Positions 6,487 through 14,604 of a stretch of 64,000 nt of DNA are shown one piece after another. The position numbers were made by a program, and so were the translations under genes. The notes below the pieces were generated by a model. That model did no database searches and had not been told where the DNA came from. It saw only the letters and a list, made by a program, of their open reading frames with translations. The first letter of the stretch is position 1, and each line of letters starts with the position of its first letter. Source of the DNA: an uncultured Alphaproteobacteria bacterium (GTDB lineage: Bacteria; Pseudomonadota; Alphaproteobacteria; RF32; CAG-239); assembly GCA_910587405.1 (NCBI GenBank), contig CAJUKS010000001.1:1-64000 (forward strand), written 5' to 3'.

Positions 6487-8314
6487 AGATAAACAAAACG
6501 AGCGCAGTCAGGTCGAAGAATGGCTGAAAAAAATCGGCGATGCCGAGAAGGTGTATGCGAAGTATTATGATTTGGTGAAGGAGACCAGAGAGTTTTACAA
6601 AGACAGCAAAAGCAGCCGCGGCGGAAAATATAATATTTTTTGGTCGTCGATAGAAACGTTGAAACCTTTTTTGTATTTCAGGCAGCCGAAGTTTTATGTC
6701 GAGCGTTCGGATAAGAATTCGGGCAAGGCTGAGAAGCTGGCCTGCGAAATGTTGGAAAAGGCGTTGAAATGGGATTTGGAACAGTTTGATTTTGACAGTG
6801 TGATCAAGTATGCACGCAACGACTTTCTGATTTCCGGCGCCGGAATCATTTGGGAACAGTATAAGCCCAAGATTGAAACAACCGCAGATCCGCTTGATCC
6901 GGAAGCTGAGATTACGGTAAAAAGCGGGGAAACCGTGGAATCCGTTTATTTGGATCCGCGGTATTTTCTGACTGACACTGACCGTGTCGGCGTATGGGAA
7001 GACGTGACCTGGGTGGCGAGAAAGATCTATATGAGCCGAGAAAAAGCCTCGGACGAATTTGGCGAGAGTTTATGGAAGGGTGAGGACGACAGTCGCGATA
7101 TTTGTATATATGAAGTATGGGACAAATTGTCGGGCAAGATCTTCTGGCTATCCAAGGCAGTGTCGGACCGCTTTTTGAAAGTTGGAGAAAATTTGTTGAA
7201 TATCAACGGTTTTTTCCCGTGTCCGAAGCCGATTTACGCTACCGCCACCAACGACAGCATTATTCCGGTGCCGGATTATTGCATGATTCGGGAAATGTTG
7301 AATGAACTGAACGGCATTAATTCGCGGATGAAGCTGACAATGCAGGCGTTAAAAGTGAGCGGTGCTTATGACAACGCCTTTCCCGAGTTGGCGGATATTT
7401 TGAGCAAAGATGTCACGCTGGTGGCGGTCAGCGATTTTGTGAAACTACGGGAATCGGGCGGTATTCGCGGGATTGTCGATTTTGCGCCGATTGAGCAGTA
7501 TGTGACGGCGCTGGAGCAACTGGCGTTGCGGCGGCAGGAAGTAATTGCCAGCATTTTTGACGTTACCGGCGTGAGTGACATTATGCGCGGAAATTCCAAT
7601 GAGAGCGATACGGCGACGGCGGTGATTAAGAAAACCAACTTCGGTACTTTGCGTAATCAGGATCGGCAGAATGACATGCAGCGTTTTATCCGTGATCTGT
7701 TGCGGATTAAGGCTGAAATTATCTGTGAAATGTTTGAACCGGCGCGTTTGGCAAGCTTTTTGGATGAGGCTAAACGTCAGGATGCGCAGACCGTGGATGC
7801 GGCGGTAAATATTCTGAAAACCGAAAAGCTGCGCGGGATGGTTTTCAGTATTGAGACCGACGCGGTGTTTAACCGTGATGAAGAAAGCAATCGGGCGATT
7901 ATGGCGGTGAAGACGATTAATGAAATGGTGATGACGGCCCTGACCACGGTTACTCAGCAGCCGTTGTTGCTGCCGCTGTATAAAACCATGATTGAAGTGG
8001 TGGTGGATACGTTGCCGCGCGGCCGGGTTTTTGAAAATATGCTGGAAAAAGTGTTTGCCGATGTTTCGGTATTTTTGGAACAACAGCAGAAGGCGCAGGA
8101 ACTGCAGCAACAGCAGGCAGCTCTTCAGCAGCCGCAGGAAAACCCGGTCTTGGCGATTGAATTGCAGAAAAACCAGTTAAAAGCCAAAGAGCTGGAAGTG
8201 AAAGAGAAACTTGAACAACAACGGATTGATCTGGAAAACCGTCAGCTGGCGGCGGAGACGATGATCAAGGCACAAAAGCTTGAACTGGAGGCGAAAGGAG
8301 AGGTGAGACGGTGA
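6479..8314 (+). CDS. Portal protein
   Basis: The portal ring is the vertex through which DNA is packaged and ejected. This 611-residue protein starts at ATG 6479, overlapping the GroES-like gene. It has the alpha/beta core of podovirus portals: an early helical part, YNIFWSSIETLKPFLYF, a segment with DPRYFLTDTD, and a long helix near SDTATAVIKK. The last 90 residues are Gln/Glu-rich coiled coil (from about residue 530), probably the barrel or crown. Position between terminase and scaffold is the usual one. Its stop overlaps the next gene start (GTGA). Confidence 0.85.
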   Translation: MSEDKQNERSQVEEWLKKIGDAEKVYAKYYDLVKETREFYKDSKSSRGGKYNIFWSSIETLKPFLYFRQPKFYVERSDKNSGKAEKLACEMLEKALKWDLEQFDFDSVIKYARNDFLISGAGIIWEQYKPKIETTADPLDPEAEITVKSGETVESVYLDPRYFLTDTDRVGVWEDVTWVARKIYMSREKASDEFGESLWKGEDDSRDICIYEVWDKLSGKIFWLSKAVSDRFLKVGENLLNINGFFPCPKPIYATATNDSIIPVPDYCMIREMLNELNGINSRMKLTMQALKVSGAYDNAFPELADILSKDVTLVAVSDFVKLRESGGIRGIVDFAPIEQYVTALEQLALRRQEVIASIFDVTGVSDIMRGNSNESDTATAVIKKTNFGTLRNQDRQNDMQRFIRDLLRIKAEIICEMFEPARLASFLDEAKRQDAQTVDAAVNILKTEKLRGMVFSIETDAVFNRDEESNRAIMAVKTINEMVMTALTTVTQQPLLLPLYKTMIEVVVDTLPRGRVFENMLEKVFADVSVFLEQQQKAQELQQQQAALQQPQENPVLAIELQKNQLKAKELEVKEKLEQQRIDLENRQLAAETMIKAQKLELEAKGEVRR

Positions 8315-8547
8315 CCTACTTTAACAAGCAGTGGACGGAAGAGATTGTGCTTCCGGACGGTTCTACGGCATCCTGCCAGCAGGATGTCGATCGTTTTTTA
8401 AAGGCAAACAATCTTGCCTTGGCAGGAGATTATTCGGACGAATTTCGCAAAGAGGTGCGTCTTAATAATGAACGGGCTTTGCGCAGGGATCTGTGGGCAG
8501 AGTTTATTCGTAATTATAAAAGGAGTATATGGTATGCAAAAAAGTGA
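8311..8547 (+). CDS. Small phage protein between portal and scaffold
   Basis: This 78-residue protein starts at a GTG overlapping the portal stop codon and ends 14 bp inside the scaffold gene, so translation of the three genes is probably coupled. It is charged and soluble with two predicted helices and no recognisable domain. Such small genes in this place often encode head accessory proteins, but I cannot assign it. Confidence 0.65.
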   Translation: MTYFNKQWTEEIVLPDGSTASCQQDVDRFLKANNLALAGDYSDEFRKEVRLNNERALRRDLWAEFIRNYKRSIWYAKK

Positions 8548-9220
8548 CACCAGACGGTTCCTGGAGGAACAGTTTGAGAAATATGAAAATTTAGGACCGG
8601 CTTCGGCGGATTATCCGCAAAGTCCGGAAATGGAAGAAGAGCTGATGGATGCAGATGAATATTTGCAGGCACCGCCTTCTTACAAGAAAGAGTATTGGGA
8701 AATTTTTAAATCTCTTCCGCCCGTTATGCGGCGTTATCTGTATGAACGGGAGAGCGAGATTGAAAGAGCTTTTTCCAGACTCAACAATGAACTGCAGGCT
8801 AAACGTTTTTTAGATGAAGCTTTTTCGACCAAAGGGTGCCGACACGGTTTTAAGTCGGCGCGCGACTGGATTGAGAAGCTGATTTTTGCCGAAGAAATGT
8901 TGGAAGCTTCACCGCGCGAAACCTTGCGCCATTTGGCCAAGGCATATGGTGTAGAGTCTGATTTTGCGGGAAAAACGGATCATGCCTCGGAAATCAGCGA
9001 ATTTAAAATTGCCCTGTTGACGGAAGGTTTGCGCCGGTTGCAGCAACGTTTTGACGAACGTGAACGCCGGTATGCGGAAACCGCCGCCGCAGCGGAAGCT
9101 GCCCGTAAGGCAAAGGCTGCCGGTTTTTCGCCGCAAGGCAAAGCGGCGGCGCCGGGCGGTTTGGAAAACCTGACAACCCGTCAGATTTTGGAAAGAAAAT
9201 TCGCCGAATTGGAAGATTAA
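8534..9220 (+). CDS. Putative capsid scaffold protein
   Basis: The protein is 228 residues from ATG 8534, chosen for the AAAGGAG site 8 nt upstream. It is strongly acidic at the N-terminus, helical throughout, with a central part containing SPRETLRHLAKAYGV and a C-terminal coiled coil rich in Ala/Glu/Arg. The C-terminal end is short and positively charged before a final acidic tail. This composition and the place directly before the major capsid gene fit an internal scaffold that organises procapsid assembly. No catalytic motif suggests a protease. The assignment rests mostly on context. Confidence 0.7.
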   Translation: MQKSDTRRFLEEQFEKYENLGPASADYPQSPEMEEELMDADEYLQAPPSYKKEYWEIFKSLPPVMRRYLYERESEIERAFSRLNNELQAKRFLDEAFSTKGCRHGFKSARDWIEKLIFAEEMLEASPRETLRHLAKAYGVESDFAGKTDHASEISEFKIALLTEGLRRLQQRFDERERRYAETAAAAEAARKAKAAGFSPQGKAAAPGGLENLTTRQILERKFAELED

Positions 9221-9276
9221 ACAAATAATTATGAAACAACAATCTATTAAATCATTTTTTATAAAGGAAAAATAAA

Positions 9277-10293
9277 ATGGCTAATGAAAACTACAATGAA
9301 ATTTTTACGTTCACTTTGGAAAACCGCAGCGGTCAGATCGCTGACGCCGTTTCCAGCAACAATGCGCTTTTGAATCGTCTGCGTGCCAAAGGGCACAACC
9401 GTGTGATTCACGGCGGTTCCAAAATTTTGGAAGAACTGGAATACGGTCAGGGCGATATGAGCTGGTATTCGGGTTATGATTCGATTCAGTATACGCCGAA
9501 ACAGCTGTTTACCGCTGCCGAGTACAGTCTGAAACTGTGCGCGGTTCCGGTTGCGGTTTCGGGTGAAGACATGTTGAAGAACTCGGGTAAATATCAGGTA
9601 ATGGATTTGTTTGAAAAACGAATTGACAACGCTCAGAAAACCATGTGCAACAAGATGTCCGAAGCCGTATACGGTGACGGTACCGCTGCCGGCGGCAAAG
9701 CAATCGGCGGTTTGGCCCTGTTGGTGGCCGATGCACCGGAGACCGGTACGGTGGGCGGAATTAACCGCGCAACTTCGGGCAACGAATTCTGGCGCAACAA
9801 GTCGGTGACGGCAACCAAGGCCTTTACGGCGGAAACCCTTCGTCCGGCCATGGATAAAATGTTTCTGTCGCTGTGCCGCGGTTCGGACAAACCGGATCTG
9901 ATTATTGCCGGCAACAACATGTATGTTAACTTTGAACAGTCGTTGACGGCTTTGCAGCGTTATACCGAACCGAAACTGGCAGAAGCCGGTTTTACTTCTC
10001 TGCGCTATAAAGGTGCCGACGTGGTGTTTGACGGCGGTCAGGGCGGTAATTGTCCGGATGACAAAATGTATTTTCTGAATACGAACTACATTTATCTGCG
10101 CACCCACAAGGATCGCGATATGAAAGTGATCGGCGGTGACCGGATGGCTGTTAATCAGGACGCGATTTATAAGATTGTCGGCTGGGCCGGTAATATGACG
10201 ATGTCTAATGCCGCTTTGCAGGGCGTTTTGATTGACAAATCTGCTGATGATTCTGAAAACGCCGAAACCAAAACGGAAAGCAATCCGGAATAG
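9277..10293 (+). CDS. Major capsid protein
   Basis: This 338-residue protein forms the head shell. It looks like the HK97-fold capsid family of podoviruses: an N-terminal arm with SNNALLNRLRAKG, an E-loop-like GGSKILEEL and YSGYD segment, a spine helix ending in KMSEAVYGDG, and the P-domain segment DLIIAGNNMY followed by LRYKGADVVFDGG and a late strand with NTNYIYL. A good AAGGA site precedes the ATG. It is followed by a strong terminator, as expected for a gene needing a high product level. The final 20 residues are a polar, probably flexible tail. Confidence 0.9.
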   Translation: MANENYNEIFTFTLENRSGQIADAVSSNNALLNRLRAKGHNRVIHGGSKILEELEYGQGDMSWYSGYDSIQYTPKQLFTAAEYSLKLCAVPVAVSGEDMLKNSGKYQVMDLFEKRIDNAQKTMCNKMSEAVYGDGTAAGGKAIGGLALLVADAPETGTVGGINRATSGNEFWRNKSVTATKAFTAETLRPAMDKMFLSLCRGSDKPDLIIAGNNMYVNFEQSLTALQRYTEPKLAEAGFTSLRYKGADVVFDGGQGGNCPDDKMYFLNTNYIYLRTHKDRDMKVIGGDRMAVNQDAIYKIVGWAGNMTMSNAALQGVLIDKSADDSENAETKTESNPE

Positions 10294-10324
10294 GGACGTA
10301 AAAAAACGGTGTAATGGTAGAGGA

Positions 10325-10354
10325 GAAAGCCCGGGTTGGCCGGGCTTTCTTTTT
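10325..10354 (+). terminator. Rho-independent terminator after the capsid gene
   Basis: A perfect 10-bp stem (10325-10334 with 10340-10349), 5-nt loop and T tract. It separates the capsid operon from the gene at 10375. Confidence 0.92.
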
Positions 10355-10374
10355 GTATTGACGAGATTGTGAAA

Positions 10375-10854
10375 ATGAGGATTGTGGGTGAAGAACCGGT
10401 TATCCTGCTGAGAGGAGCCGCGGCGATCGGTGAGGACGGTCGAATTGTTACACACGGAAAAAATTTGCATAGTGATCAAACAAAAAGAAATTTTGGTTTG
10501 AACAAAATTATGTATAAACATGATATGAATCGGGAGGAAGTGAAAAAGCTGCCACAGATTATAAGGGAATATCGGCCGGTGGAAGAAACGGAACGCGGAT
10601 TGAAAATTTATGTAACTGACAATCCTAGCGGGAACCCTTATGTTGTGGCTACTAACATGAAGGACGGAAGACGAATTGTTTCGAGTATGTATCGTGATGA
10701 CAATAATCCGTATCGTGCTTTTTCGAACAGCCGGTTTGAACCGATGAGTGAGAGGGGAAATATCAAAATCCGTGCGTGGAATGGTGCCGTTTTGACCGTG
10801 CCACCGGAAAAATTGGCGGATGCATTAAAAGCAGGTGGGCAAATTATTGAGTAG
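10375..10854 (+). CDS. Possible BECR-fold (PBECR-like) nuclease or toxin domain protein
   Basis: This 159-residue protein starts at ATG 10375. Upstream in-frame codons run into the terminator, so they are not used. After about 40 residues it shows FGLNKIMYKH, then REEVKKLPQIIREY, a YRPVEE turn, a KIYVTD strand, PYVVATNMKDG and IVSSMYR. This order of a G-x-x-x-I-x-x-KH motif, a helix, three strands and a closing S-x-x-R resembles the phage Barnase/EndoU/ColicinE5-D/RelE-like (PBECR) nucleases I know from minor head proteins. His and Arg would be the catalytic candidates. It stands alone between terminators and next to two structured repeats, unlike the overlapping virion genes around it. The family call is inference. 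Confidence 0.5.
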   Translation: MRIVGEEPVILLRGAAAIGEDGRIVTHGKNLHSDQTKRNFGLNKIMYKHDMNREEVKKLPQIIREYRPVEETERGLKIYVTDNPSGNPYVVATNMKDGRRIVSSMYRDDNNPYRAFSNSRFEPMSERGNIKIRAWNGAVLTVPPEKLADALKAGGQIIE

Positions 10855-10856
10855 AT

Positions 10857-10964
10857 AAGTGTTCCGTCAATCCCGTCGGGAAGCCTAGCAAGCCTAGCCC
10901 GACGGATACACAGCAGGCGATTTCTGTTTCATTCCTGCCGGTGACGGAACAATTTAAATATAGT
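10857..10964 (+). repeat. 108-bp structured direct repeat, copy 1
   Basis: It is 104/108 identical to copy 2. A 10-bp outer stem (10860-10869 with 10942-10951) encloses two hairpins: 10873-10880 with 10898-10905 (8 bp, loop with two AGCCTAG units) and 10913-10917 with 10934-10938 (5 bp). The predicted fold is a three-way junction. An AT-rich tail follows. Confidence 0.9.
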
Positions 10965-11027
10965 CTGTTCTCAAAAGTTGTCAAGGATTAGGGTTTGAGA
11001 GCGTGACTGAAGGGAGAGGGATACAAA

Positions 11028-11135
11028 AAGTGTTCCGTCAATCCCGCCGGGAAGCCTACCAAGCCTAGCCCGACGGATACGCAGCAGGCGATTTCTGTTT
11101 CGTTCCTGCCGGTGACGGAACAATTTAAATATAGT
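11028..11135 (+). repeat. 108-bp structured direct repeat, copy 2
   Basis: Offset 171 bp from copy 1 with four substitutions. The outer stem (11031-11040 with 11113-11122) and second hairpin (11084-11088 with 11105-11109) are unchanged. One change makes a C-A mismatch in the first hairpin (11044-11051 with 11069-11076). The other three changes are in predicted unpaired positions. Confidence 0.9.
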
Positions 11136-11260
11136 ACAGAATCGGAAATTGTCAATTTAAACCGCAGAGCGTTACTGATGGTTGCAGAGCGGAAATTGTT
11201 TGTGATTTCTATTATAAATTGTAAAAACCGGTTACGGTTAAAATAGGATTTTTGAAGGCA

Positions 11261-11288
11261 GCAGGTGAGAATTTGCCTGCATTTTTTT
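11261..11288 (+). terminator. Terminator-like hairpin
   Basis: A 5-bp stem (11261-11265 with 11276-11280) followed by A and T7. Moderate strength. Confidence 0.55.
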
Positions 11289-11295
11289 AATTATC

Positions 11296-11318
11296 GCGGC
11301 AAAATTGCCGCTTTTTTT
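11296..11318 (+). terminator. Rho-independent terminator
   Basis: A GCGGCA/TGCCGC stem (11296-11301 with 11306-11311) followed by T7. It lies just before the next ribosome binding site. Confidence 0.85.
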
Positions 11319-11333
11319 GTTAAGGAGAAAAAA

Positions 11334-11909
11334 ATGGATTTTGCGATGTTTGAAAAAATTGCAAATAACAGTTGCAGCGAAGAGGGCGTGGTTGCGCGTT
11401 TTTATGACCGGGCGGTGAAGACCGGTGAAGTGGGGGCAAACGGGTTGCCGAAGTTCAGACTGGCCTGTTTTTGCGAGATCAGGATTAAGGACAATAATTC
11501 CGAAGTTTATGATCAGCCGGCAACGGCGGAAAAAATCCGGCGTTTTCCGGTCGAGTATGCCCGTTATCAGCTGGGTAAGAAACAAGTGGTGGAAGGAACC
11601 CCGCTGGAACAATTTGCCTTTTTGAACCGGGCCGAAGTGGAAACGTTGAAAGTACACGGAATTTTTACGGTGGAAGCTTTGAACGAAATGCCCGAAGACA
11701 AAGCCGTGCAACTGGGAATTGCCGATGAACGACATTTGGCTCAGAAGTTTTTGCAGCAGGCTAAAAACAATCTCTCGCTTAAGCAGTGGCAGCAAAAAGA
11801 AGAACAATATCTGGATCGGATCAAATATTTGGAAGAACAGGTTGCCGAACTTAAGAAGCAGAAAGGCGCTGCCGCGGATGAAAAGAAAAGCAACAGGAGA
11901 AAGAAATGA
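11334..11909 (+). CDS. Phage structural or assembly protein with C-terminal coiled coil
   Basis: This 191-residue protein begins at ATG 11334 after a clear AAGGAG site. Residues about 1-90 form a mixed alpha/beta domain, about 95-145 hold a short helical region with LNRAEVETLKVHGI that resembles helix-hairpin-helix spacing, and the rest is a coiled coil with a Lys-rich tail. Its stop overlaps the next start (ATGA), tying it to the head-tail genes. I recognise it only as a type often found between capsid and tail-tube genes in alphaproteobacterial podoviruses. Confidence 0.65.
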   Translation: MDFAMFEKIANNSCSEEGVVARFYDRAVKTGEVGANGLPKFRLACFCEIRIKDNNSEVYDQPATAEKIRRFPVEYARYQLGKKQVVEGTPLEQFAFLNRAEVETLKVHGIFTVEALNEMPEDKAVQLGIADERHLAQKFLQQAKNNLSLKQWQQKEEQYLDRIKYLEEQVAELKKQKGAAADEKKSNRRKK

Positions 11910-12619
11910 AAAACATATTACAGATTTGTCAAGACGTGGCGGCGGTTGCCTGTGTGCAGGTGCCGACAAGCTTGTTTAAAAGCGCCGGACAAAACGAAAA
12001 GATTTTTTTGAGCGTGGCAAATGACGCCTTGAACGGTTTGTTGCGTTACGGCGACTGGCAGGAACTGACCAAAGACGGTGTTTTGAGAACAGTGGCCGGC
12101 AAGAGTGATTATCCGATTTGTGATTTTTGTCCGGACTTTTATCAGTTGTTGAATAATACCGTTTATATTCGCGACGGTGCCGAAAAACTGATCGGCGCGG
12201 TGACGCCCGAACAGTGGCAGCGGGAAAAATATTTTCATGACAACAGCGGCGAAGTTAAGTTTAAAATTCAGAATTCGATGTTTCGCTTTTTAACGCCGCC
12301 GCCGGGAGATATCAAAATCGCTTTTCAGTACCGTTCGGCCGTTATCGCGTATGACCGGCAAATGTTTACCGAAAAAACAGAACTTTCCGAGGACACCGAT
12401 ATTCCGGTGTTTGACGAATATTTGGTCAAGCTGGCCATTCGGTGGCGGTTGCAGGCAAGAAACGGCCAAAGCTACGAAGAAGAATACAATGAATATGAAA
12501 AAGAATGCCGAAAACGCTTTGGGGCGACGCTGGCGACCCGTGACATCAATCTTGCCGGCGGTTTGGTAACGGATTTAACCAGTTCAGGAGTGATTATTCA
12601 TGGAAAAGCAAGAAGTTAA
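11906..12619 (+). CDS. Head-tail adaptor, tail tubular protein A-like
   Basis: This 237-residue protein follows with an ATGA overlap. It opens with a helix (ILQICQDVAAV), then FLSVANDALNGLLRYGDWQEL and a TVAGKSDYPI strand, which is the pattern of T7 gp11-like tubular or adaptor proteins that sit under the portal. A later FDEYLVKLAIRWRL helix and a YNEYEKEC helix match the C-terminal helices of these proteins. The 20-bp overlap with the next, larger tail gene reproduces the gp11-gp12 order. Confidence 0.7.
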   Translation: MKNILQICQDVAAVACVQVPTSLFKSAGQNEKIFLSVANDALNGLLRYGDWQELTKDGVLRTVAGKSDYPICDFCPDFYQLLNNTVYIRDGAEKLIGAVTPEQWQREKYFHDNSGEVKFKIQNSMFRFLTPPPGDIKIAFQYRSAVIAYDRQMFTEKTELSEDTDIPVFDEYLVKLAIRWRLQARNGQSYEEEYNEYEKECRKRFGATLATRDINLAGGLVTDLTSSGVIIHGKARS

Positions 12620-14171
12620 CCGCGGAGGGCGGTCTTATAACTATACCCTTCCGGCACCAACCGGCGGTCTTAATGCCCGTGACAGTTTGGATATGATGAG
12701 CGAAACCGATGCGATTGTTATGGATAATTATTATCCGTCGGAAACCAAAGTGTGTCTTCGCGGCGGTTATCGTTCGTATGCCCTCAATAACACCGATACG
12801 GCGATAGAAACTCTGATGGAATTTCGCCACGCCGGGGGAGATCGTTTGTTTGCCTGCGGCGACGGAAAAATATGGGACATAACCACGCCGACAGCGGTTA
12901 CGGAAAGCGGCAGCGGCTATTTGAACAACAAATGGCAGTATGCACAATTTAAGGAGCGGTTGCTGGCTTGCAACGGTTATGACCTGCCGGCCAGTTATCA
13001 TCGCAACAGTGACGGCGAATGGGGATGGCATGATTGCGCAATCAGCGGTACCGGGCTTGATCCCCGCAAACTGATTTCGGTGGCGGTTTCCAAACAACGG
13101 TTGTTTTATATTGAGCACAATTCTTTGAAATGCTGGTACTCCGAAAATGCCGGTGAGGTGCAGGGAAAACTGATCGAACTGGATTTTTCGACCCTGGTGA
13201 CCCGCGGCGGTCATTTGAAAGCCGTTGCCTGTTGGACTCAGGACGGCGGACAGGGAATTGATGACCTGACGTTGTTTATTACTTCGGAAGGCGAAGTGTT
13301 GGTTTATGCCGGAAACGATCCCGGAAATGCCAATGACTGGAGTCTGAAGGGAAAATATTATGTCAGCCGGCCGATCGGCTGGCGCTGCGTGTTCCAGTAT
13401 CAGGGCGACGTCGTGATGATTTCCGAAGACGGATATATTCCGCTTTCTCAGGTAATGCCGCTGGCTCAGGGCGGGACGGCAGGCATGGCATACAGTGACA
13501 AAATCCGCGGGCTGGTGTTGGAACGGGTTAGGGACAACAAAAGCCTGGCCGGGTGGCAGGGTATTATTTATCCGCGCGGCGGTTACGCTCTGTTTAACGT
13601 GCCGGTGCGCAGCCAGTTTGAGCAGCATGTCATTAATTTGAGTTCGGGAGCGTGGTGCCGCTTTACCGGTATTCGTTCTTTATGCTGGGGACTGTTGAAC
13701 GGAAGGCTGTATTTCGGTTCGGCAAGCGGGGTGTATTTGTTTGATGAAGGGTATTCGGATAACGGGTTGCATATTTTGGGAAATATTCGGCAGGCTTATT
13801 CGAATTTCGGCAATGAGAATTTGAAAAAAATTCAGATGATCAATCCGCGAACCAAAAGTTCGACCCGGTTTGCGCTTAACATCTTTGTTGATACCGATTT
13901 TGACGATACGGAACAGAATTATGTTGAAAATATCGGCAATACCGGGATGACAAAGTGGTCGTCCGGCGATGTGAAAACCAAGTGGAGCCGGTTGGCTTCG
14001 CCTACGGGAACCAAATGGGCGACTCTGAAAGGAGCCGTGTACAGCCAGTGGATATGCAGCAGTGCCAGCGGTTTTAAAGGGGCGGTCGTCTTTAAGACCA
14101 AAACACGCGGCAATTTGGTGGAATGGTATAACACGGGAGTGCGCTATGAACAAGGCAGCGGAATCTTGTAA
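12600..14171 (+). CDS. Tail hub protein, beta-propeller-like (tail tubular B-like)
   Basis: This 523-residue protein starts with PAPTGGLNARDSL, a motif common to a podovirus tail family whose N-terminal part is followed by an acidic residue run and DNYYPS. The body is made of repeated beta strands with frequent Gly, Trp and Asp, as in a propeller. The C-terminal 100 residues carry Trp-rich strands with polar loops. It overlaps genes on both sides, so it is a core virion part, probably the nozzle or hub below the adaptor. Exact equivalence to T7 gp12 or P22 gp10 cannot be shown here. Confidence 0.7.
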   Translation: MEKQEVNRGGRSYNYTLPAPTGGLNARDSLDMMSETDAIVMDNYYPSETKVCLRGGYRSYALNNTDTAIETLMEFRHAGGDRLFACGDGKIWDITTPTAVTESGSGYLNNKWQYAQFKERLLACNGYDLPASYHRNSDGEWGWHDCAISGTGLDPRKLISVAVSKQRLFYIEHNSLKCWYSENAGEVQGKLIELDFSTLVTRGGHLKAVACWTQDGGQGIDDLTLFITSEGEVLVYAGNDPGNANDWSLKGKYYVSRPIGWRCVFQYQGDVVMISEDGYIPLSQVMPLAQGGTAGMAYSDKIRGLVLERVRDNKSLAGWQGIIYPRGGYALFNVPVRSQFEQHVINLSSGAWCRFTGIRSLCWGLLNGRLYFGSASGVYLFDEGYSDNGLHILGNIRQAYSNFGNENLKKIQMINPRTKSSTRFALNIFVDTDFDDTEQNYVENIGNTGMTKWSSGDVKTKWSRLASPTGTKWATLKGAVYSQWICSSASGFKGAVVFKTKTRGNLVEWYNTGVRYEQGSGIL

Positions 14172-14604
14172 GATTGTCATAGACGATGACGGCAGGATTG
14201 CAAAGCTGATCGCCGGCAAACTGGAAATGGAGGAAGCAAATCCGGAGAATTCTGCCGCTCTGGGCTTTTTGATCAACGGGAAAATGGCGGGCGGTATTTT
14301 ATATACCGCTTTGAAACCGGGAAATGAGGTATGGCTCAGTATTTATAGCGACGATAAACGTTGGTGCACCCGCCGGGTGCTGAAAATAATTTTCGGTATT
14401 GTCTTTGACCTGTGGGGCTGCCGGAGAGTGAACGCCCTGATTGACGTTGACAATCAGGCGTCTCTTCGGCTGGCGACCGGGGTCGGTTTTCGCAAAGAGG
14501 GAAAAATGCGGCAATATCGGGAAAACGGCCGGGACGTGTACGTTCTGGGTATGTTGAAAAACGAATGTAAATTTTTTAAAACAAAGGAGAAAAACAATGT
14601 CTAG
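14146..14604 (+). CDS. GNAT-family N-acetyltransferase inside the tail module
   Basis: This 152-residue protein would transfer an acetyl group from acetyl-CoA to an amine. It has the GNAT pattern: a GFLINGKMAGGILY strand pair, VWLSIYSDD, then TRRVLKIIFG where the CoA-binding helix starts, a NALIDVDNQASLRLATGVGF segment (split here as NALID and NQASLRLA) typical of RimJ-like enzymes, and a final strand ending in VLGML. ATG 14146 lies 26 bp inside the tail hub gene. Placement in a virion operon suggests that it modifies a phage or host protein during infection. The substrate is unknown. Confidence 0.8.
   Translation: MNKAAESCKIVIDDDGRIAKLIAGKLEMEEANPENSAALGFLINGKMAGGILYTALKPGNEVWLSIYSDDKRWCTRRVLKIIFGIVFDLWGCRRVNALIDVDNQASLRLATGVGFRKEGKMRQYRENGRDVYVLGMLKNECKFFKTKEKNNV

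Larger units (their letters stand above)
10858..11333. other. Non-coding segment with twin structured repeats and two terminators
   Basis: I see no protein gene in these 476 bases. They contain two copies of a 108-bp inverted-repeat element, a 63-bp spacer between them, about 120 bases of AT-rich sequence after copy 2, and two terminator hairpins before the next virion gene. Confidence 0.8.

Noticed and set aside
10936..10964. Promoter in the tail of the 108-bp repeat (TATAGT)
   Set aside because: The -10 is fair, but no -35 with usual spacing exists in either copy.
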